Origin: Seminavis robusta
Lineage: Eukaryota > Bacillariophyta > Bacillariophyceae > Naviculales > Naviculaceae
Direction: 5' to 3'
Length of the DNA stretch: 64,000 nucleotides
Assembly: GCA_903772945.1 (NCBI GenBank)
Contig: CAICTM010000128.1
Location: 1 to 64,000 of the forward strand
The notes beneath the pieces are model-generated. The model ran no database searches, was not told the origin of the DNA, and saw only the letters and a program-made list of their open reading frames with translations. The position numbers were made by a program, and so were the translations under genes. Positions 11,038 to 21,122 of the stretch are shown in pieces; within the stretch, counting starts at the first letter, position 1, and every line of letters starts with the position of its first letter.

Positions 11038-14000
11038 CATGGTGCTCCATGCTCGGAGTGAGGGATGGATTGGAACGATCCGTGCCATGGAAGGTTCCAC
11101 GTGCATCTCTCAGGCCGGGTAGACAGAGTAGACTCAGACAGTTGTGAGGTCTGCTCTGGAGTGGTGAAGTGCTACCAAAATGGCAGTACTAGAGTGGGAG
11201 CGGTGAAGAACAGACAGGACTGACTCAATCCCACTGGAGTAGAAGTTGCTTCTGGTAACTGGGGGCGGATGCCAGTGGTTCCAATAGCTCCAGTGCTGTG
11301 CTCTCGTGAGAGAAACCCCAATGTCAGTTCATCAGAACTTGGGATCTTGGTTGATAAGGGTAGTGTGCTCAGGGTTGCTTGGTATCAAAGCTGTTGGTGC
11401 TCTGTACACTTGCCAGGAGTTTGACATGAGGTGTACCCTGTCATTGATGCTCGTGCTGCTCAATTTAGGTGGACCAGCTTGCACAGGCTTTTGGGACAGT
11501 AGATGGTGCTAGTGTACACAGACCAGCAAAATGTTGTGGGTCCAAGGGAGCCTCAGGGGTTGGTCAGGGGATCCACTCTTACATTGGCGCCAGTGCTGAT
11601 CAATCAAGGCGAATTTTGAATGGATTGTTGAACTGGGATATTGCCAGTTGATGGTTAGGATTCAATTCAGAATTTGGGGCAACGGTGGTACATCCCATGG
11701 AACCAGTAGTATGGTGACCATGGTTTGGTGCCCAGGGCCATGGGCTGGTTGAAACAGCTTTATCGAGCTGCGGTCGGTTGTGGTTGCTCGTTGCAACAGA
11801 TCTGATCTGGGGATCATAGTGCTTGTCAGCCGTTGTGAAACTCCGTTGCATGCTTGGGGCTTCAGTTGTTGGGCTGTCGCTCGGTACTAGTAGGCAACAG
11901 TGTTGTTGCTTGGTACTGTGTGACCGTGTTGTGCAAATTTCCGTGCTCGTGCTCAAGTCTCAGTCTCAAGAGGTAGTTGGATATGGCCAGTGGTGGATGG
12001 ACTGCCCGTGCTAGGGCTAGTGGGTGTCCGGTGCTTGGACTGGCTGTTTGCACTGGGAAACAGCCTTGCTTGGGCCTACCGTGATGGGCGAGAAGGTGCT
12101 CGAGCATGTATTGCTGGGGCTATCTGCACTGGGGCCGATAATAGTTGGACCAGAGGTGCTTGGGATCCCTGTACTACTGGGGCTGTCATAGATTAGACTG
12201 ACCATCATGGGAATCACAGTGACGGGGTCGTCCAATGTGGGAATTCCGAGCGTGCTTGGGGCTTCAGGCGTTGGGTTGTTGGCAATGGGCGACAGTGTAT
12301 TCAAATGGAATGCCCGTGCTCAGACTGACTCTCAGTCGAGCGACTGCTGGTGCTTGGGCCCTGAGTTGGAGAACCCGTAGCGCAAAGACTGACCAACCGA
12401 CCGGTCCAGTTGGAGCCAAGAGGTGCTCTTCCAGTACTGTTCCATTTGTGGAGGTGGTTTGCTCTGGGTTTGCCTGATGATGGTGCACCCCATAGCGGAG
12501 TGCTGAGTGCTCACTTCATTTGAACCTGAGTTTGAGACTCTGTACTTGCCAGTGTAGCTGATTGATAGCAGGTCCAGTCTGATTAGCAGGGGGCACAGTG
12601 CTCATGCGTGTATTGCTGGCCCAGGGCTTTCTGTGCCGGGACCAAGCATAGTTGGGCCAGAGGTGCTTGGGCTCCCTGTCCTGGGGATGTCAGTGATTGC
12701 TTCACCTCTGCCTTTGGGTACAGTCTGCTCCAAGCCAGAGCTGAGTGCTGAAGTTGGTGTGGTGGAGTGTGTCTTTCTCTGCACGGTATTTCAGACTGAT
12801 TTGGTAAGCCAATTTGCTCTGAGGCTCACTGTAGTTGAGCGGACCGCCAGGTGTTGGAGGTTGGAGAGTAATATCAAAATTGAGCAGATGAGAACAGTCC
12901 TGTACAGATGAGAAGCTGAGTCTCTTGTTGACAAGGGGCCTGGTGTTGGGCTGCGGCAATTGTGCTCCCAGCAAACTGTCATTTGCCAAATATGGGACCT
13001 CCAATTTTGCCTGAGAGCGCTCGACATCACCCAACCTTGGATGATTGGTTAAGAGGCGTTCATTGCTGCAGATCTGATTGGAAAGAGGGTAGCACCTTGG
13101 ATGACACTGGTCTGCTCGAAGCTGGGCTGCTCCTGTCAAGGTCAAAATCTGATGGGATCTGGTGATTTGTACAGAGTTGGTGGCAGATCAGGGACCACCA
13201 AATTGATGCTGGGATTTGCCGCACTTGGGCCGGCGGTGGATGGACTGCTAGGCCCCGGCACTAGCAGTACTTGAGGACATGGTTTTGTCTGCACGAGGAA
13301 CTTGCTGGGGCCAGCTTTGTTGGGGCCAACCGTGCTAGCCGACAAGGAGCCCGGGCCCGTAGTGCTGGAGCTGTCTGTACCTGGGGGGGGGGGGGGGGCA
13401 AAATAGTTGGGCCAGAGGTCGCAGGGAGCCTCAGGGGTTGGCCAAGGGGTCTAAATACCCTGACATAGATGATGCCAGTGCTGATCATCGAGGTGGATCA
13501 GCTCTTGGGCTTTAAATGGATTTGGAACTGGTGGTTCAAAGTGTGTCTCAGGGAGTCAACAGGGGTGGCTGGAGTGGAAAACCAAAATCCTGCCTGTGGA
13601 ATCAGATGAAGACTCTGTAATTGCCAGAGTGTCTGATTGGCAGCAGGTCCAGTCAGATTTGCACAGTCTCAGGCTGGTGCTGGGTTGTGGTGGCAGATTT
13701 GGGATCACCAAATTGAGACTGAGCTTATGGGAGACACTCACAACACATCTTTGTGGTGTCTTTGTGGACCAGTGTGACAATCAACCTGCTGATTCCTGGA
13801 CTGCCAGGGTGAGCAGTAAAAATCTCTGATGGGGCTTGTATCACTTGTCCCTTGTCCAGGCTCTGACACTGCAACTGGTTCAGAACAGATGGATGGACCG
13901 TTTAGGTTTGGGCTAAGGCCTTGTTTCATGGATTTGGGGCTGGCATATGGCCAGTTTCTGGATCTCCTGTGGTGGAGTTTGCTGCTTCTGGGATCGGTTT

Positions 14001-14835
14001 GGTGCGCTATGCACCCTTGACTGAGTCGAAACTTCGTTTGTGAAGTTGATCTGCTCAGAACTGATGGAGCTAATCCGCTCCCAAGTTCTGTTCAGAGTCA
14101 TTTCGAGTGAAGCTGGTCCGCTCCCTTTTGCACTGAGGGTCGGCTGGCGGTGGATGGACTACCCATGCTGGGGCTCCTTGCAGCCTGAGTACTTATTGGG
14201 GACATGGTGGTTGGTGTTTCGGTGCTGGGGCTTTTTGTAGTGGGAAACAGCCTTGCTTGGGCCTACCGTGCTGGGCGACAAAGTGCCCGAGCCTGTAGTA
14301 CTGGGGCTCCCTGTACTGGGGCCAAGAATAGTTGGGCCAGAGGTGAACTGTTGGGGTCCCTGTACCAGGGCTGTCAGTGATTGGACTGACCATCGTGGGG
14401 ATCACAGTGACGGGTTCGGCCATTGTGGGAATTAAGCCCCAAAGTTTGTTTGAGTGCTGCTCCGGTCCTGAATCTGACGACCTCTGATGGATTTGTTCTG
14501 GAGGAATTGGTGTGCTCCTTGAGGATATGATGGGCCTCTGTGTCGGAGTGCTGCTGCTCCGGGCCTGATTCTGCAGTTCCAGAAACTGTTGTGGATCTCT
14601 TCAATGCGGAGTTGATCGGCTCCTTTGAGATTTGCTGGGCCACTTTGTTGGAGTGGCTGCACTGACCATCGTGGGGATCGCAGCGACAGGGTCGGCCATT
14701 GTGGGAATTCCAAGCATGCTCGGGGCTTCAGCTGTTGGGGTGTTGGTACTGGGCGACAGTGTCAACTGGAATTCCCGTGCTCGGATTCTCAGTGGAGGGA
14801 CTACCGGGGCTTGGGCCTTGAGCTGGGGGGCCTGG
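11038..14835 (-). repeat. Degenerate higher-order repeat, relic of a Pro/Ser/Thr-rich coding repeat
   Basis: A GT/GC-rich field on the plus strand built of diverged copies. Blocks starting near 11990, 13210 and 14130 share GGTGGATGGACT and CCGTGCT..GCCGACAA-like segments. 12060-12240 resembles 14241-14430, and 12205-12380 resembles 14670-14830. Read on the minus strand, the units give short P/S/T-rich pieces such as STSGPTILGPSTGSPSTTG and LSPSTVGPSKA, a mucin-like pattern. No frame stays open beyond about 150 codons, so any gene is decayed. A 15-nt G run sits at about 13383-13397. It could also be purely noncoding satellite. Confidence 0.6.
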
Positions 14836-14839
14836 TTCT

Positions 14840-15360
14840 GACATCCTCTGATAGTATATGTTCTGGATCGCTGCTGTGCCACTTAGATGGAGTGCGGCTC
14901 CAGGCCTGGCTCTGACATCCTCGGAATGGGAGATGTTGGCTTTGCATTTCTGCTGGGCCACTTTGGTGGAGTGCTGCTCCGGGCCTGGTTCTGACATCCT
15001 CTGAATGGGACATGTTTGCTTTACATTTCTGCTGGGCCACTTTGATGGAGTGCTGCTCCGGGCCTGGTTCTGACATCCTCTGAATGGGACATGTTATGCA
15101 TTTCTGCTCCGGGCCTGGTTCTGACATCCTCTGATTGGGACATGTTTAGCATTTCTGCTGGGCCACTGTGGTGGAGTGGAGCTGCTCCGGGCCTGATTCT
15201 GACATCCTCTGAATGGGACATGTTTTGCATTTCTGCTGGGCCACTTTGGTGGAGTGTTGCTCCAGGCCTGGTTCTGACATCCTCTGATTGGGACATGTTT
15301 TGCATTTCTGCGGGGCCACTTTGGTGGAGTGCTGCTCTGGGCCTGGCTTTGATTCTGAAG
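14840..15360. repeat. Minisatellite of about 75-79 bp units
   Basis: The core GACATCCTC occurs at 14840, 14914, 14993, 15072, 15123, 15201 and 15275, giving spacings of 74, 79, 79, 51, 78 and 74 bp. Each unit includes TGCTGGGCCACTTTGGTGGAG and GCTCCGGGCCTGG-like segments. Minus-strand translations read SEDVRTRPGAALHQSGPAEM repeatedly, but without a start or gene context. Confidence 0.85.
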
Positions 15361-15528
15361 TCATCTGAATTGGTCTTCCAGGCCTGATTCTGGTGTCCTC
15401 TGATTTGCATGGTCTGGATCTCTTCAGTGTGGAGTTCTTGGAGATCTGCTCAAGACCATTGTGCTCCAGAGGGGGAAGTCACAAACATGACGTGGTTTTC
15501 ACATAATCGATGTCAGTTTCGGACCAGC

Positions 15529-16268
15529 GTAGTGTCCCAAAATTTTGGGCATAGCTTCCGCATAATTCTGTTGTAGGGCCTTTTTGCATTTTCTCAAGGC
15601 CGTTGCGCTCCAGAGTAAGTCACACACATTCTGTCGCATGAGTCTCTTGTATCGCCGTTGACACTCAAACAGAACCAACCGAAACGCAGGCCGAAACAGC
15701 TTCCTTGTAATTTCTTGGGAGACGTAGGCCCAAAGGGTCAAAGTCATTGTACTTTGGTACAATTCACAAACATCAAGTCCCTCACCAAGGCAGTGTGAGC
15801 CTCCTGTGGTATCCTTTCTGATGGTTTGGGTCGAAATCGAAAGTGGACTACAGAATTTGAGCAAAAGTTTCGTTCTTGGTTGTGGGCAATGGCCAGCACC
15901 GTGTCCCAAAATTTGGGCATGGCTTCCGCGTATTTCTGTTGTGGGGCCTTTTTGCATTTTCTCAAGGCCGTTGCGCTCCAGAGGAAGTCACACGCATTCT
16001 GTCCCTCATGATATGAGTCTCTTGTATCACCGCCAACGCCCAAACAGAACCAACCGAAAACGTAGGCCGGCACAGCTTCAGTGTACTTCTTGGGAGGGTA
16101 TGTCCAAAGGTCTCAAAGTCGTTGTGATCTGGTACAATTCACAAACATCCAGTCCGTCGCCTAGGCAGTGTGAGCCTCCTGTGGTATCCTTTCTGATTAC
16201 ATGGGTGCAAATCGAAAGAGGACTACAGACTTCTTTGAGTACAAGTGTCGTTCTTGCTTGGGGGCAAT
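15529..16268. repeat. Tandem duplication of about 372 bp
   Basis: GTGTCCCAAAATTT starts one copy at about 15529 and the other at 15901. Both run through CTGTTGT..GGCCTTTTTGC, AAGGCCGTTGCGCTCCAGAG, ACAGAACCAACCGAAA and GTGAGCCTCCTGTGGTATCC. The minus strand has a modest open frame in each copy (LLWSATALRKCKKALQQ), possibly the remnant of an exon. Nothing recognised. Confidence 0.8.
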
Positions 16269-16684
16269 GAAGTCATGAGTGGTACCCAGTAGCTATCCAA
16301 TCTTTTCTTCCGAGAAAGAAAGAAGATCATGTCTTCTTGTGTGTGTCTTCTTGTGTGGCTCTTTAAAAGAGCTCTTATTGCATGGCTGATTTGTGGCGTC
16401 ATCAGTGCCATACTAGTACCATACACAGAGGAACGGATTTGTTCAATACTGGTTGCGGCCAAGCCGCCATTTCTACCATAGCGTATTCGAGTGATTTACT
16501 TTCACAGTTACAGTACTGTCGATGCTTCGTGGATGCTGCCTTTGTGGCACAGCCGATGGGATCTTGTAGTAGTGGACAGAGTGACGAGTCTACTACTCGT
16601 GACTACTATTAAACGAGGCTGTTTGGTGACGGCCACGGCTGAACGGACAGCACAGTGCGACCGCAGCGGTCTAATTGACTACTA

Positions 16685-16881
16685 AAAGCGAAAACATGAG
16701 CAATGCACTTGTGTAGCTCTAGTAACCATCTGTAGGTGACCATTATCATTGCTCGTCATGGTGCTGTTGGAAGAGGAATGAAGAATGAGGAGGAGCGAGA
16801 GGACTGCAGAGGTGCGAGTCTTCTTCGGATCCGCGGTACATTCCTCTAGACGCACACTTGCTCCTACTTTATGCTCTCGGA
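16685..16881 (+). repeat. Dispersed repeat B, copy 2
   Basis: 197 bp matching 10584-10775. Unlike copy 1 it is not followed by repeat A. The two B copies bracket the whole satellite field. Confidence 0.9.
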
Positions 16882-17010
16882 GCCACCCCAGCATTGCCGA
16901 CTACGGCGTTCAATACGACGCTCATGTTGCAAAATCGAAATTATGAAGGTCGGAGGCGCTTTTTCTTTTTCTTTACGCGGGTTTACTACCACAGACTTGG
17001 CGTACCGGTA

Positions 17011-17425
17011 GATCCACCGCTGGAAATCGGTTTTGAAAGAGCCAAAGTAGAGCTTTGTTTGACAACATGAACACAGACGTTTTGACTCACGTCTGAGCCT
17101 CATTCTTCCGCGTGCAGCTACGGTACCGGACCTGCAACCCAGATCCGGTACCGGTGCTGCTGAGACACCCACAGAATTCGCGTAGATCTGTACTAGAAAT
17201 CTATAGAATCACCTAGCTAGAATCACCTTTTCCACAGACTTCTCGCATCAGATCCCACCGCTGGAAATCAGTTCTGAAAGATCCAAAGAAGAGCTTTGTT
17301 TGGCAACATGAACACAGACGTTTCCTCCAGGATTCACGTCTGAGCCGCATTCTTCGCGTGCAATCTACTAGTACGGTACCGGACCTGCAACCCATACGGT
17401 ATCAGGTAGTGGTCTGCTGACACCC
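17011..17425. repeat. Diverged direct repeat, two copies
   Basis: The segment starting GATCCACCGCTGGAAATC at 17011 recurs at 17251. Both include AAGAGCTTTGTTTG or its variant, CAACATGAACACAGACGTTT and GTACCGGACCTGCAACCCA. Each is about 160-175 bp. No gene is visible in 16882-17719. Confidence 0.8.
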
Positions 17426-17719
17426 CGATTAGTATTGAAGCAGCACATGCGTTCGAAATACTTTCTGCAAAGCAAAGAATCCTCAGTGTCACCCGCGTGT
17501 GAGGACTGGTATCGGTACATGTACAAACTACGACGAAGCTCTCGTCTTTGTAAACTAAATCATGTTTATAGTCTTATCATGTATGTAATCATTCTGAATC
17601 CTAATATCGTATGCATTCCATCGGGCGCGATTGCTTGCTTGCTTACAGCCCACACGAGACCAAGCTGCAGTACTGTAGTTGATGTCGTCTTCCACGAAAA
17701 CCCTTCCATCCAGACGCAC

Positions 17720-20029
17720 TTAGCTGGAGTTTAATATCTTTTCGCGTTGCGCTTGATCGTCGTGCGCCTTTTGATCATAGGGGACCAAGACACCTGTTTC
17801 CACTGCTGGTTGAGGAGCTGGAGCGGGTGTCTGTCCGTATGGGACCATGGCACCGGCATTTTCATCGTCCACGAATTCTTCGTCCGCGTCATCCTCCTTG
17901 GGTCCATCTTCGTCTTCAAACTCTTCCACCAAGACTTCTCGTTCTTCCACCACATGGTTCGAAGGGTTTTCCTTTTCCCTGTCGTCCTTGTCCATCAAGC
18001 AGTAGAGACAGAGCAAGCAGAAGAGGAGGAACAAGAGGATGATAATGATAAGGTACCACCACTTCCATCCACTCTCGTCTTCGTTGTTTCTCGATCCCGG
18101 CGGGATTTGATCCTCTCGGGTGATGATTCCAATGTAGAGCGGAGTGTCGGGGACGGTGCGTTGCAAGACGTTATTGTACGTTCCATCATTGACGGCACGG
18201 TTGGTGGCATCCGTGTACTGTCGGTTGACTTGATTTTCATCTTCGTCACTGTTCATGAGCACATCGTAGGTGGCCAAGACTTCGTGACAGGTAACATCCG
18301 GCAATGCGTTGGCCGGACAGTCGAATTCCGAGACCAAATCGACCGTGGCCGAACCGGGCACCGCCACGACCCTCAAGTTACGACGATTGCGCGTGCCGGT
18401 ACGCTTGGTCATTTCTTCGACCATTTGATTGGTAAAGACGGGGAACGAAGCGTCCAATCCTTCGCCCTTGACGGCATTGGGCTGTTTGATATTTTCGATA
18501 TTGGAAACTCGGAACGCCGTGGTGATTTGCGTGGACTTGGCATCGCCACCCAATCCTTGATTGTCTCCACCGGGCACAGCAACGCCACCCGGACCGGAAC
18601 CACCGGGTGGAGGAATGGCGCCACTGTCGCCGCCACTACCACCCTCGCCCTCATCAATGACGCAGCCAATGGCTTCGACGAGCATGGCTTGTTCGTTGAC
18701 GGGATTATCCGTGCCGGACTTCATGGAGAGCGACTCGGTATGATAAAAGATGTTTTCTTGTTGAGGCTCACTCTTCCAGACGTATTCTTCGACGAAATGC
18801 TTGAGTTGCGTATCGGTGATGAGCATGGCTTGAAAGACATCTTCGGCGCCGACTTGGGTGTGCGTTTCATCTCCATAGTACGCAAAGGCGGTAAAGTTGA
18901 GGACAATATCTTCGTCAACATTGTCTGCTGCACCGCCTTCGTTGAAGTAGTAGTCAATGTAGACGGACTTGACGTGAATGGTGGAATTGTCGAGCGCCCG
19001 ACGAAGTTCGGCCGTGTAAAAGGCATTGACTTGACACATCAAGGCATTGACTTCGGCCTGTGTGGGTGGACGTTCCTTTTCGGCAAAGAGTGCAAACGCC
19101 AAGCTGTAATCGGCCATGGGAGCCAGATCGGAGAGTTCCTTGTAATTGGGACCAAAGGGCCAATCGGAATCGGCACTACTGGGAGGTCCACCATTGCCAT
19201 TGCCCGGTCCACCCGCTCCAGGGTTTCCTCCCGCGCCAGGATTTCCGCCATTGCCAGGTGCTCCGGCCGAAGGAGGTCCGCCATTGCCAGGTGCTCCCGC
19301 CGAAGGAGGTCCTCCGGCATTGGGAGGTCCTCCCGCAGACGGTGCGCCTTCACGAGCTCCACTAGCTCCGGGCAACTCTCCTGCTTGTAAGGAGGGTGCG
19401 TTGGCTTCTGCCAACGTGGTGGGAGCCGGACTCATGGAAGGCGCCATGGAGGGTGCAATGGTGGCGGGACATTCGGCTTCTTCTAGATTTCCTTCGACGG
19501 GATCTTGTCGTTTTCCATCAAATGCCATGCGATTGGCATTTTCAAAAAAGTTGAGCCCGAGTGGCTCTGCCTTCCAGACCCATTCCATAATGAACCGCTG
19601 CAATCCCGGTTCGCCCAAGGCTTCCATTTCGTCAATCAAGATTTGGTCATCGACCCAATTGACATCCCCCTCAATCATGGCGTCGGTGAATTCAATGGTA
19701 AAGTTGATATGAGCGGGCAGCTCTTCCTTTTCGTGGAATCCCCAATCAATCTCGGTCGCCTTGGCGTGGACACTCATGCTGCCCGTGGCATTCTGGAGGA
19801 GTTGACTCAAAAAGTACTGCGTCTGGCACAGCACTCCTTCCACATCGTCCTTGATGACTTCCGTGACGGGTGTGAGTTCGTCGGCAAAGAAACCAAATCG
19901 AAAGTTGAATCGAACTCGTTGTAAACTCTGAGCCGCCGTCGTGGCGGCTTGGCCGTTCACCACTACTACTGGTAGCAGAAGTAGTAGTGAGGATACCACA
20001 AGAGGTAGCAGTCGCTGTGAGAGATTCAT
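17720..20029 (-). CDS. Type I membrane protein with duplicated ectodomain and acidic tail
   Basis: Single-exon frame of 769 residues from ATG at 20029. The signal peptide (LLPLVVSSLLLLLPVVVVNG) is followed by an ectodomain repeat (residues about 35-190: CQTQYFLSQLL, EIDWGF, FIMEWVWKAEP, NRMAFDG). Next comes a low-complexity linker (APSMAPSMSP, then GAPGNGGPPSAG units), a second copy (CQVNAFYTAEL, YIDYYF, FVEEYVWKSEP) and a Gly-rich linker. A juxtamembrane domain with two cysteines (DLVSEFDCPA, DVTCHEVLATYDV) precedes one membrane helix (WWYLIIIILLFLLFCLLCLY) and a 90-residue acidic cytoplasmic tail ending in two VPY repeats. The same order is found in the larger protein at 42875-46807, so the two are paralogues. 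Function unknown; a surface receptor or adhesion role is inference. Confidence 0.8.
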   Translation of the reverse strand: MNLSQRLLPLVVSSLLLLLPVVVVNGQAATTAAQSLQRVRFNFRFGFFADELTPVTEVIKDDVEGVLCQTQYFLSQLLQNATGSMSVHAKATEIDWGFHEKEELPAHINFTIEFTDAMIEGDVNWVDDQILIDEMEALGEPGLQRFIMEWVWKAEPLGLNFFENANRMAFDGKRQDPVEGNLEEAECPATIAPSMAPSMSPAPTTLAEANAPSLQAGELPGASGAREGAPSAGGPPNAGGPPSAGAPGNGGPPSAGAPGNGGNPGAGGNPGAGGPGNGNGGPPSSADSDWPFGPNYKELSDLAPMADYSLAFALFAEKERPPTQAEVNALMCQVNAFYTAELRRALDNSTIHVKSVYIDYYFNEGGAADNVDEDIVLNFTAFAYYGDETHTQVGAEDVFQAMLITDTQLKHFVEEYVWKSEPQQENIFYHTESLSMKSGTDNPVNEQAMLVEAIGCVIDEGEGGSGGDSGAIPPPGGSGPGGVAVPGGDNQGLGGDAKSTQITTAFRVSNIENIKQPNAVKGEGLDASFPVFTNQMVEEMTKRTGTRNRRNLRVVAVPGSATVDLVSEFDCPANALPDVTCHEVLATYDVLMNSDEDENQVNRQYTDATNRAVNDGTYNNVLQRTVPDTPLYIGIITREDQIPPGSRNNEDESGWKWWYLIIIILLFLLFCLLCLYCLMDKDDREKENPSNHVVEEREVLVEEFEDEDGPKEDDADEEFVDDENAGAMVPYGQTPAPAPQPAVETGVLVPYDQKAHDDQAQREKILNSS

Positions 20030-21122
20030 CTTGCTATACTAGTACTAGATAATGTATCCAAAGGGTATCCAAGGGTAGCCTTCTCTTATCTTAAGAGATA
20101 ATGGATGGATGGGTATACAGACGTAGCAAGCTGTCTCACTTATTAACCACACGGAAAATAATAATGACAAGGACAAAAGATATTAGTCCAGAAAGTGAGG
20201 TTGTTGCTGCCGCTGCCTTGTTGCCGTGTAGGCTGGGTTGGTACCACAGGCCCAGCAGAATTGCAAAAGGCTTCCACAGTGGTTGTAGAAGGTCACCTTC
20301 AAAGAGAGCGCCAAACGAAAGATCGCGCTGCTTCCTAGCTAGCCAAAAAATGAGCAAGTACGGTAGCATTCTACGTAGGTATACTACGAAATCTTTCTGG
20401 TAGATGACCAGCAAAAACCCTGGGGCTTTAATGAGGACAATGACTATGGATAAAAAGAACACAAGAAATGACCTTCCTCGTAGCAAACCGGCAACCGCGA
20501 ATGGAGGAGTTTCTTTTAGAAAGGTCGCACTATTGAACCCTGAAAGCTGCAACCAATGCTGCTGGAGATCCTACCACTATGTGCGCAACTTTTGCAACTG
20601 GGGGCTCCTTTGTTTGCAGGGCAAGCCTCCGTCTACTTCCGCTGGCCACGAGTTTCCGGTAGCTGCTCCTAGCTAGCTAGGTCACCGGCGGCACCTCCAA
20701 TCCCACTCTGTCCTGAAAGTTAGACTAGATAGCTAGCTAGCTTGTCTGCAGGCAGTGACTCACCGCTCCTCGTTTAGGTCCTCTGTTCCAGAACCATCAA
20801 AAAGCATCCACAAGCTAGCAAGACGAGGACAACCATACCCAGACTTATAACTAGCCCAGCCAGCCATAGAGCGAACAGCAGATGGATACATGAAACAACC
20901 TTGTTGATAAAAAGTATTAGAGCTACATGTACCGAGCTAGATAATCGACTCCTGCCGTATTTTGAATAATGTGTAGAATATAAAAAGATCGCAAGTGACT
21001 GGTACGGTAGGTGCTCAACCCCAGCCAGCCCGAACATCCAAAAGCGTCGCCAACAACAAAGAGATCATCCTAAAGAAAGAAAGAAAGAAAGAACAGTCTG
21101 CCAAGTCCAACAACCAACTCCA
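20030..21122. other. Intergenic stretch, two weak hydrophobic frames
   Basis: On the minus strand, 20136-20552 (TTG start, three hydrophobic stretches, ending ISFVLVIIIFRVVNK) and 20774-21037 (ATG start, 87 codons, two hydrophobic stretches) could be exons of a small membrane protein. I see no convincing splice model and no homology. CTAGCTAG runs occur at 20672 and 20731. Confidence 0.3.

Noticed and set aside
14840-15360. Possible CRISPR array
   Set aside because: The units are diverged minisatellite copies without constant repeats separated by unique spacers, and the genome is eukaryotic.
17747-19390. 547-codon plus-strand frame opposite the type I membrane protein
   Set aside because: Low-complexity mirror of the Gly/Pro linker and coding strand; the minus strand has signal peptide, domains and membrane helix.
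20136-20552. 138-codon hydrophobic minus-strand frame
   Set aside because: Starts with TTG, preceded closely by a stop, no homologue recognised; noted in the intergenic entry.
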